NCBI GenBank assembly: GCA_937952925.1
Contig: CALFYA010000354.1
Location: 1 to 12,926 of the forward strand
Length of the DNA: 12,926 nucleotides
Source of the DNA: an uncultured Moraxellaceae bacterium
Lineage (GTDB): Bacteria > Pseudomonadota > Gammaproteobacteria > Pseudomonadales > Moraxellaceae
Direction of reading: 5' to 3'
The first letter of the stretch is position 1, and every line of letters begins with the position of its first letter. Of the stretch, positions 1 to 5,963 are shown piece by piece. A program made the position numbers and the translations under genes. The notes below the pieces were generated by a model. That model saw only the letters and a program-made list of their open reading frames with translations. It had not been told where the DNA came from and did no database searches.

Positions 1-817
1 TGGTGGTGTTGTCGCGATGTGGCCGAAAAAAGCCGCCGGAGCTGCTGTCGTAACAGGCCACAATGTGCCGCTCAATCCGCGTGGCTTCAAACTGAAAGGC
101 TTTGGCAATTTCGGGACGTAGTCGTTCGTATAGACGGGTTTGGACTTCTTCTAATAAGCCTGCGTCTTCAATACTGCAGTCCGCACGCCGTTTAAACGAG
201 TGATCTTGTAGCAACACGGTCTGTCCATTGACCTCCCGCATAAACCCCGACGGATGAGCTTGTCCTTGCTGATAATAGTCGATCAAGGTTTGACACAAGC
301 TCGGCTCAAAAATACGCGGGACAATCAAGACAGGCGCTTGGGGCAAGGCCAAACCGTCGGGCAATCTGGGGATATTGCTGAGGATTTGCAGGATCTCTTG
401 GGCATGCTGTTGCCCGTCTTGTCGTTGTGGGATCACGCGGATCACCCGCAAGCGTTCATCCAAAATATAAGTACATGGAAAAAACCGCTGCTCAAGCAAA
501 GTACGGTAACGCTGACTTATTTCTAGGGTGGTGTCAAAGAAAAACCGAATACCCGGAATCTGATCTTGGTACAAGGGCAAGTGCTCAGCATCCCGCTTGA
601 GCAACACCCCAAAAAAACAAGCGCGTAGATCATCAAACAGCGCACGCTGTGCCAGCAAACCTTGCATCAACTGTTGATTGTGTGGCGTATCGCGTCCCAA
701 AAAACTGAGTACCACATAGCGCCCTGCGACTGTATCGAAGGTATAGCGGGGATTGGTGCGGGTTTCACCATAAAACCAAGGTGCAGGGACACCGAGTGGT
801 AAAAACGGCTTGCTCAT
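1..817 (-). CDS. Peroxiredoxin-like / 2OG-Fe(II) oxygenase fusion protein, partial (C-terminus beyond window)
   Basis: The reading frame is open from an ATG at 817 (AGGA-type ribosome-binding site at 825-828) down to base 1, giving 272 residues with no stop. Residues ~1-140 look like an AhpC/TSA thioredoxin fold: an APWF segment near residue 12, a beta-strand VVLSF near 35, and CTYILDE at 115-121. The place where peroxiredoxins carry TPxxC reads D43-T-P-H-N47, so the peroxidatic Cys appears to be missing. Residues ~155-272 resemble a prolyl-4-hydroxylase-type 2OG-Fe(II) dioxygenase, with a VPRIFEP entry strand and F-R-P-H267-R-D269, the first two iron ligands (HxD). The distal His and the 2OG-binding Arg lie outside the window. 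Oxidation of a protein or small-molecule substrate is inferred from the family; the substrate is unknown. It is divergent from the HIT gene. The two-domain reading is fairly safe, the function is not. Confidence 0.8.
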   Translation of the reverse strand, partial: MSKPFLPLGVPAPWFYGETRTNPRYTFDTVAGRYVVLSFLGRDTPHNQQLMQGLLAQRALFDDLRACFFGVLLKRDAEHLPLYQDQIPGIRFFFDTTLEISQRYRTLLEQRFFPCTYILDERLRVIRVIPQRQDGQQHAQEILQILSNIPRLPDGLALPQAPVLIVPRIFEPSLCQTLIDYYQQGQAHPSGFMREVNGQTVLLQDHSFKRRADCSIEDAGLLEEVQTRLYERLRPEIAKAFQFEATRIERHIVACYDSSSGGFFRPHRDNTT

Positions 818-895
818 GCTCAGATCCTGTCTATCTATTTTATTCAGGCGATTGGCCTGTTAGGCTTCGGTTTTGCATGATTACAGGAGATTGTC

Positions 896-1315
896 ATGGC
901 ATACAATGATCAAAACGTATTTGCCAAGATTTTGCGTGGGGAGCTGCCCTGCATCAAGGTGTACGAAGATGAGCATACATTGGCGTTTATGGACATCATG
1001 CCGCAAGTCGCCGGACACACCTTGGTGATTCCCAAAGTGCCTGCCGAAACCTTATTTGATCTGCCCGCCGATGCAGCCAGCCATCTGATCCACAGTGTGC
1101 AAACAGTCGCAGCGGCGGTCAAAGCCGGTATGGGGGTCGATGGCGTGGTGGTGATGCAGCTCAACGGCGCAGCCGCAGGGCAAACCGTGCCGCACATTCA
1201 TTTTCACCTGATTCCCGGTTCGATTTTGGATTTGCGCAATGCACACGCCCAAGTGATGGGTGATCACGCGCAAATTGCCGCATACGCAGAAAAAATTCGG
1301 GCAGCTTTTGTTTAG
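896..1315 (+). CDS. HIT (histidine triad) family protein
   Basis: This is a complete 139-residue protein, a typical length for single-domain HIT hydrolases. The histidine triad is explicit at P-H100-I-H102-F-H104-L-I-P, preceded by the usual N-G-x-x-A-G-Q-x-V-P segment (residues 90-99). The N-terminus has the family pattern F-x-K-I-x-x-G-E-x-P followed by V-Y-E-D and L-A-F-x-D. Family members are cytoplasmic nucleotide hydrolases or transferases acting on AMP-linked or dinucleotide substrates, with the middle His as nucleophile; the exact substrate cannot be told from sequence. An AGGAGA ribosome-binding site lies 5-6 bases before the ATG. The gene is monocistronic: the neighbour upstream is divergent and a strong terminator follows. 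It resembles the B. subtilis Hit / E. coli HinT group, but I do not assign a symbol. Confidence 0.93.
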   Translation: MAYNDQNVFAKILRGELPCIKVYEDEHTLAFMDIMPQVAGHTLVIPKVPAETLFDLPADAASHLIHSVQTVAAAVKAGMGVDGVVVMQLNGAAAGQTVPHIHFHLIPGSILDLRNAHAQVMGDHAQIAAYAEKIRAAFV

Positions 1316-1328
1316 GGTCTGTTGACAC

Positions 1329-1364
1329 GGCAGCAACGGGCTTGAGTTGCTGCCCACATTTTTT
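1329..1364 (+). terminator. Rho-independent terminator after the HIT gene
   Basis: A perfect 9-bp stem, GGCAGCAAC (1329-1337) with GTTGCTGCC (1346-1354), encloses an 8-base loop. After a short CACA it is followed by six T residues (1359-1364). It begins 13 bases after the HIT stop codon and separates that gene from the fimbrial-type operon. Confidence 0.85.
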
Positions 1365-1394
1365 GACCAAAAGAGACACTTTTTGTCATGTAAT

Positions 1395-1419
1395 CTGTCA
1401 ATTTTTGACAGTTTTTTTT
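1395..1419 (+). promoter_or_regulatory. Inverted repeat with T8 tract upstream of the pilin-like operon
   Basis: CTGTCAA (1395-1401) and TTGACAG (1405-1411) form a perfect 7-bp stem with a 3-base loop, followed directly by eight T residues (1412-1419). It has the form of a second terminator in tandem with the one at 1329-1364. The right arm also contains a consensus -35 hexamer TTGACA (1405-1410), though I see no good -10 at 16-18 bases from it. The stretch 1420-1503 is AT-rich and is the likely promoter zone for the gene at 1518. I could not fix a single convincing sigma70 promoter there. Confidence 0.45.
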
Positions 1420-1517
1420 GAATACTCAGTCCATTTTGATTGTTTTTTATCCAAAAACATGCATTTATGATGAATTTTTAATATTTTTGATCAGTGTTTG
1501 GGTAAAGGAGTTCCCAG

Positions 1518-2114
1518 ATGTTCTTGCGTATTAAACCTCTCGTATTGTCTGCAGCAATGATCGCTGCAACCTCAAGTATCGTTGCTCATGCGGATTCTGA
1601 TTTTGTCAGTGGTGCTGCAAACGCTGCATTGAACGCCTCAACGCATCTTGACTTTCAAATTGTGATTCCTCGCTTCATCCGTTTCCAAGTGGGTGCAACC
1701 AACAGCATTGATTTGGTAGAGTTTGATATGAGCGGTGCTGCTGCTTCGGTTGGTTCAGGTACTGATGTTGCCCGTAGTAACGGTGGCGCAGTTCCGGTGA
1801 TTTTGCAATCCAATGGTGGTACGGTCAGTTTGGCAGGGGCGACCACAGGTGCGTTGACCAATGCTGATGGCGATACCATTTCGTTTGATGAAATTGTGGC
1901 AACCAGCACCAACTTGGATCTGGTCAACCCCACTTTGGTGGATGGTGCGAGCAGTCTTGCTGTCTCGGTCTCCCCCAACTTTGGTGCCAAAGTTGTCAAC
2001 CGTACCGCCAACTGGACATTCGCCTATAGCAACAGCAATATTGTGGCAGCGGGTACCTATGGTGGCGTCAACTTCAACAAAGGTCGCGTCACTTATACCG
2101 CTTCTTTGCCTTGA
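1518..2114 (+). CDS. Pilin-like secreted beta-protein (putative major fibre subunit)
   Basis: The 198-residue protein starts 8 bases after AAAGGAG (1504-1510 region). Residues 1-25 form a clear Sec signal peptide ending A-H-A, with D26 as likely first mature residue. The mature protein is free of Cys, rich in Gly/Ala/Ser/Asn/Thr and dominated by beta-prone segments, as in pilin subunits. An N-terminal alternating hydrophobic run (L-D-F-Q-I-V-I-P-R-F-I-R-F-Q-V) could act as a donor strand. The C-terminus A-A-G-T-Y-G-G...G-R-V-T-Y-T-A-S-L-P is shared in outline with the next gene product. Position, signal peptide and a following PapD-like chaperone gene support a role as main surface-fibre subunit; this is inference, since no named Pfam family is certain from reading. 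A spore-coat-U-like or CFA/I-like pilin is the nearest idea. It lies first in the operon, followed by a hairpin. Confidence 0.75.
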   Translation: MFLRIKPLVLSAAMIAATSSIVAHADSDFVSGAANAALNASTHLDFQIVIPRFIRFQVGATNSIDLVEFDMSGAAASVGSGTDVARSNGGAVPVILQSNGGTVSLAGATTGALTNADGDTISFDEIVATSTNLDLVNPTLVDGASSLAVSVSPNFGAKVVNRTANWTFAYSNSNIVAAGTYGGVNFNKGRVTYTASLP

Positions 2115-2121
2115 TCATCTT

Positions 2122-2143
2122 GCCCATGCCATGTGGCGTGGGT
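2122..2143 (+). promoter_or_regulatory. Intercistronic hairpin after the major pilin-like gene
   Basis: CCCATGCC (2123-2130) pairs with GGCGTGGG (2135-2142) around an ATGT loop. The stem has one internal G-U pair and can be extended by a further G-U pair (2122/2143). Only TTTC follows, so it is not a full terminator. Placed 7 bases after the pilin stop, it could protect the upstream mRNA or attenuate downstream transcription, making more pilin than assembly proteins. Confidence 0.45.
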
Positions 2144-2157
2144 TTCACTGAGCCTTT

Positions 2158-2769
2158 ATGTATCGGCTGACGATGTTATTGATGTGGACATACTGTATGT
2201 CCGCATCTGCCTATACCATCAATATGAGCGCTGGCACACGTGCCATCTATTTGCGGGTGGGCGACGGTCTGATAAATGGCGGCTACTATAGCAATGGTGG
2301 CAACCCGCGTAGTGGTGGAGCCATTAATGCAGTCAACTTGAATGTGCCTGCGGTCGCACTTGGCAATCAAGTTGAACAAACCATGCAAGGCTCAGGGCGT
2401 CTGACCAGTGATTGGGATGGCTACGCGTTTTGTAATAGTGGCCAAGTCTATATCGGTGGCTTTTTTAGAACCCCATCCAATAATGTCCAAAATGCGACCC
2501 TACGCGTCACAGGCCCCACACACTTACTCAACGAACAAGGCCAAACCATGTCATTGTCTCAGATTCGTTGGACGAGCAGTGGAAATGGAGACACCGGCGC
2601 TCAGCCAATTCCAGATGGTCAATTTGTGGGTGGAACCCAAACCCTCGCCACCAATTTCCTACGCAATACATGGCGAGAAAGCTGTCTGTCTTTTCATTAT
2701 CGCAATCAATTTATTCCTGCAGCTGGCACCTATCGTGCACGCGTCACCTACACCCTTGCGACGCCTTAG
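2158..2769 (+). CDS. Secreted pilin-like protein with two cysteines (putative minor or tip subunit)
   Basis: This 203-residue protein has a signal peptide of 18 residues ending A-S-A, with Y19 likely first in the mature protein. The mature chain is Gly/Asn/Thr-rich with predicted beta character. It has just two Cys, C92 (YAFCNSG) and C176 (RESCLSF), which could form a disulfide in the periplasm. The last residues, A-A-G-T-Y-R-A-R-V-T-Y-T-L-A-T-P, mirror the C-terminus of the upstream pilin-like protein, suggesting both are subunits recognised by the same chaperone. I do not recognise a named family with certainty. The ribosome-binding site is poor (only GAG before the ATG), consistent with lower expression than the first gene. 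Only two bases separate its stop from the next start. Minor pilin, adaptor or adhesin are all possible. Confidence 0.7.
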   Translation: MYRLTMLLMWTYCMSASAYTINMSAGTRAIYLRVGDGLINGGYYSNGGNPRSGGAINAVNLNVPAVALGNQVEQTMQGSGRLTSDWDGYAFCNSGQVYIGGFFRTPSNNVQNATLRVTGPTHLLNEQGQTMSLSQIRWTSSGNGDTGAQPIPDGQFVGGTQTLATNFLRNTWRESCLSFHYRNQFIPAAGTYRARVTYTLATP

Positions 2770-2771
2770 TC

Positions 2772-3230
2772 ATGAACAAATGGGGTGTATTTTGGTTGTG
2801 CCTGACCTATGCGCTCAGCGCACAAGCCACCCGCGTCTGGCCGCTAGATGACCAAGGCACTCGCGTACTCGACACCACGCTACAGATGGAATGGGATTCG
2901 TGGGCGCCGCCGATTGGCCAGCCCGACACCTTATCAGGGCGAACCACCATTTTTATTCAGATCAATGTGAGTGCATGGCAAGGACAGCCGGTCAGAATTT
3001 TTCATCGCTGTGCAGCACGTCAACAACGACCCCTGCGGATTGAATGGCAAAGCCATGGGGTCTTACACAGTGGTAGTATGCAAGACCGTGAAAGACGCTT
3101 GGTCTATCAAGGGCGACCCACGAGTGAATATCTCAACGATATTTTTGAGCTTCGTGTTCAGGCTGATGGCAGCCGTTGGGTACGCCCAGACCAACTCGAT
3201 TGCAGCTTTGAACTCGAAATGGACTTGTGA
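2772..3230 (+). CDS. Small secreted protein of the fimbrial-type operon, function unknown
   Basis: The start at 2772 lies two bases after the preceding stop and gives 152 residues with a 19-residue signal peptide ending A-Q-A. A longer upstream frame from 2568 exists, but it overlaps the previous gene and would bury the signal peptide, so 2772 is preferred. The mature part has two Cys, C80 and C144, a probable disulfide. It contains many Trp/Arg/Gln residues and ends C-S-F-E-L-E-M-D-L, a strand-like tail. I do not recognise the family. Its place between the pilin-like genes and the chaperone gene, and its export signal, suggest a minor subunit, initiator or tip component. The stop TGA overlaps the start of the chaperone gene (TGATG), implying translational coupling. 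Confidence 0.65.
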   Translation: MNKWGVFWLCLTYALSAQATRVWPLDDQGTRVLDTTLQMEWDSWAPPIGQPDTLSGRTTIFIQINVSAWQGQPVRIFHRCAARQQRPLRIEWQSHGVLHSGSMQDRERRLVYQGRPTSEYLNDIFELRVQADGSRWVRPDQLDCSFELEMDL

Positions 3231-4030
3231 TGATGATACCCCGTTATATTTGGCCAACCCTACTCTTACTGTGTGCACCGATGAGCTGGAGCTTTTCGGC
3301 ACTGATTTCTCCGCCACGCGTGGAAGGTCAACAACATGCTGGCAAAACTTATCGAAATGTGTTGGAAATTACCAATTCATCCGACATGAACGAAAAATAT
3401 GTTTTTAAAACCGCAGATTGGAGCCTAGATCCTCAAGGGGGGGTCTTGTTTCAAGACACCTTAGCCGCAGGGAGTTGCCGCCCATGGGTCTCCATCCAAT
3501 CCCATGAGATCAGCCTAAAACCCAATCAACGCTTACGCTATCGTTTTGAAGTCAAAGTGCCTGCTGATGCTCCTGCAGGAGAGTGCCGATTTGCCATTAT
3601 GGTTGAAGGTGAGCCTCAAACGCCCAAAGGCGGTATTGGATTACCCGTGTCTGGTCAAATTGGCGTCATTGTGTATTTGGCGATTGGCGATGCCAAAGCC
3701 GATGTCCAATTTGTACAGGCACAAACTCAAGCTCCTCAGCCCAAACAGCCACCCCTGCCAAGTCTGACCTTCAACAATCAAGGTCTTGCCCATGCTCGGC
3801 TGTCTGGCATGATTGAAGGGATTGATGCCAAACAACAACGAATTGTTTTTAATCCTTCAAGCGATCCGATTTTGCCGCAAACCAGTCGAGCCATTGTGCT
3901 GTATCCCGTCACCGAAAAAGACCTCCCTGCTCCCACAATTGCTTACCCACTCAGTCTGAAGGGCGTCCTTGAGAATGACCAGCAGGAAGTTCCGATTGAT
4001 GTTGTGATTGAGCACAAGACTGCACCATGA
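3230..4030 (+). CDS. Divergent PapD-like periplasmic fimbrial chaperone
   Basis: The protein has 266 residues from the ATG at 3230; GTG 3227 and ATG 3233 are alternatives in the same frame. A signal peptide of ~23 residues ends near S-W-S-F-S. The mature N-terminus, A-L-I-S-P-P-R-V-E followed by N-V-L-E-I-T-N-S-S, matches the first strands of PapD-type chaperones, with R30 in the place of the conserved subunit-anchoring Arg. Two Cys (C83, C119) are close enough to form a disulfide. After ~145 residues a Q/P-rich linker leads to a short second domain. The strand that carries the conserved Lys in PapD reads I-G-V-I-V-Y-L-A-I-G, with no Lys visible. Members hold unfolded subunits in the periplasm and deliver them to an outer-membrane usher. 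The gene overlaps the next one by ATGA. A G7 run followed by a hairpin lies at 3437-3457. Family call fairly sure; subclass not. Confidence 0.75.
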   Translation: MMIPRYIWPTLLLLCAPMSWSFSALISPPRVEGQQHAGKTYRNVLEITNSSDMNEKYVFKTADWSLDPQGGVLFQDTLAAGSCRPWVSIQSHEISLKPNQRLRYRFEVKVPADAPAGECRFAIMVEGEPQTPKGGIGLPVSGQIGVIVYLAIGDAKADVQFVQAQTQAPQPKQPPLPSLTFNNQGLAHARLSGMIEGIDAKQQRIVFNPSSDPILPQTSRAIVLYPVTEKDLPAPTIAYPLSLKGVLENDQQEVPIDVVIEHKTAP

Positions 4031-5946
4031 TCGTTTGCAGACGTCTGGTGGGGTATTGGAGCAGTGTGGTGCTGCTTGGTGCTGTACCTCTCCACCCTGC
4101 GTCTGCTGCTGATGCTGTCACGCCAATCGTCTACCAAGACCAACTACTCGATGCCACTGAGGAGCCGGTTGCGGTCGAACCAACAGCAACAGACCATGGT
4201 TTACCCAGACAATGGATGGCTGAATTACAATTTGTCCAACAAGATAGCAGCATCGCCACCACACAAACAGATTTGAATCTCAGCGTTGCTGGCAATCTGC
4301 AAACGCTCAATTGGGGCAACTGGGCAGTGGATGCCACGGCCAGCCAATCCACAGATCAAACAGCTTGGAGTGGCACCCTATGGCAACGTCAATTTTGGCT
4401 CAACAATCAATGGCGACTCAATCAGAGCTTTGGCGTGAGCTACACCCCGATGCCCAGCTTATTTCGTCAAGCATCACGCTTTAATTTACCCAGCCACCCG
4501 ATGCTGGGATGGGCCGTCGATGGTACTTATATCCCCCAACAGCGTCCGAGCCAAACATGGCAAATGAGCCTTGGGCAAACGGGGCAATTTACAGGGGGCA
4601 AAACCAAGAATTTTCAGTCTGATCAAGGTCAACTCTTCCAACTCGCCACCCAACAGCAACTCACTCCCAACTGGAATATGGCCACGACCCTGCTCTCCAC
4701 ACGTTGTGACTGCTGGATGGATACGGATGCCATCGGGACAGCGCTGGCTTGGCAAACCCCGCAACAACGCGCTCAACTCAACATGCTGTATCAACACAAC
4801 CCTCTATACCCTGCCTTTGGCACATGGTTGGATGGTGCATGGCAACAGGGACGCTATGAACATCAATATGGGGCATTTTGGTTACAGCCCGATTTGGCGT
4901 GGGGGGATGCACCTGTGAGTCAAGATGCTTGGGGCAATTATTACCGGCTCAATTATCAATTTGCGCGTTGGCTATGGAGCCTGAATCTGGATCATGTTTA
5001 CTCTGTCAGTGGTCGTAGTTTTACTGGTGAATATCTGAGTATAAATGCCCGTTATCAAGCACTGCGACAACGGGTATATGGGACACACTTGGCGTTGCGT
5101 CGCGATGCCAATGACCTTGCTGTTGATAGCCAAACCTTTGTTGAACACCTCAATCGGATGGGGATCCAACGTTGGCAGTGGGATTATCGCTGGCAGCCCG
5201 ATCTGACGCTGATGCAACTCAATATTGATCAGACCGCTGAACTTTATACAGGGCAGCGCATTTCTTTCACGGGGAGCGCCTTCCACGAACAGCATCAACT
5301 CAAAACCGATACCGTAGGTATGAGCGCAGGGATTTATGGGAATGTCCCGCTCAACAATGCATGGTCAATTGATGGCAATGCCAGACTCTCAATGATGCGC
5401 CAAACCAACAAACACAGCGTCTTACAAGATTTTAATATGACCCTCAACTGGCGACCCAGCACCGCATGGGAATGGACATTACGCTTCTACAAATCGCAAA
5501 GTCGCCAACAACTGCAAGGTTTAGACCCGCTTGCCCCACCCTCACTCAGTGCCGTACAGCAGCAAGATCATCAAACCGTGTTGCTCACCCTACGCCATCA
5601 GCAACAAACAGGACGACATTATCCGATTGTGGGTGGGCGTACCGGTGATCCCTATGGTCGCATTCAAGGCGAAGTCTTTTTGGATGCCAATCAAGATGGC
5701 ATCCGTAATGCCAACGAAGAAGCAGCCAGTGATATTACCGTGATGCTTGATGGGCGTTTTGTCAAACGCACGGATGAAATGGGACGTTTTGTGTTTGATT
5801 TTGTCAAAATTGGTACCCATCAACTGAGTGTCAATGCAGACGAATTGCCACTGCCTTGGCAGATCTCCGAGCAACACAGCACCCAGTCGGTGAATGCTCA
5901 AGTGCGCCAAACCACTTATGTGTCTGTTGGCGCAATCCAGCCATAA
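4027..5946 (+). CDS. Outer-membrane beta-barrel protein with C-terminal SdrD-B-like domain (putative non-canonical usher)
   Basis: The protein has 639 residues with a signal peptide of ~27 residues ending P-A-S-A. Residues ~65-535 show long alternating polar/aromatic segments rich in Trp, Tyr, Gln and Asn, typical of a transmembrane beta-barrel. A C-D-C pair sits at 227-229. Residues ~545-612 form an Ig-like SdrD-B/carboxypeptidase-regulatory-like module: G-E-V-F-L, then the EF-hand-like loop D553-A-N-Q-D-G-I-R-N-A-N-E564, a T-D-E-M-G-R-F-V-F segment, and a final G-T-H-Q-L-S-V strand. Position after a PapD-like chaperone (ATGA overlap) makes an usher-like role likely: a pore that exports and polymerises the upstream subunits. 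It is shorter than classical ushers (usually about 800 residues or more), and I see no separate plug domain. An adhesin or fibre-anchoring porin is the main alternative. Only 17 bases separate it from convergent tsaD. Confidence 0.7.
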   Translation: MIVCRRLVGYWSSVVLLGAVPLHPASAADAVTPIVYQDQLLDATEEPVAVEPTATDHGLPRQWMAELQFVQQDSSIATTQTDLNLSVAGNLQTLNWGNWAVDATASQSTDQTAWSGTLWQRQFWLNNQWRLNQSFGVSYTPMPSLFRQASRFNLPSHPMLGWAVDGTYIPQQRPSQTWQMSLGQTGQFTGGKTKNFQSDQGQLFQLATQQQLTPNWNMATTLLSTRCDCWMDTDAIGTALAWQTPQQRAQLNMLYQHNPLYPAFGTWLDGAWQQGRYEHQYGAFWLQPDLAWGDAPVSQDAWGNYYRLNYQFARWLWSLNLDHVYSVSGRSFTGEYLSINARYQALRQRVYGTHLALRRDANDLAVDSQTFVEHLNRMGIQRWQWDYRWQPDLTLMQLNIDQTAELYTGQRISFTGSAFHEQHQLKTDTVGMSAGIYGNVPLNNAWSIDGNARLSMMRQTNKHSVLQDFNMTLNWRPSTAWEWTLRFYKSQSRQQLQGLDPLAPPSLSAVQQQDHQTVLLTLRHQQQTGRHYPIVGGRTGDPYGRIQGEVFLDANQDGIRNANEEAASDITVMLDGRFVKRTDEMGRFVFDFVKIGTHQLSVNADELPLPWQISEQHSTQSVNAQVRQTTYVSVGAIQP

Positions 5947-5963
5947 AGCAGCATCCATAGACC

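Noticed and set aside
845..859. Inverted repeat CAGGC-GATTG-GCCTG in the gap between the oxygenase and HIT genes
   Set aside because: Only a 5-bp stem and no T run; it could be an operator but cannot be told from chance.
2568..2771. Longer upstream frame for the small secreted protein at 2772
   Set aside because: It lies wholly within the preceding gene, and the signal peptide begins precisely at 2772.
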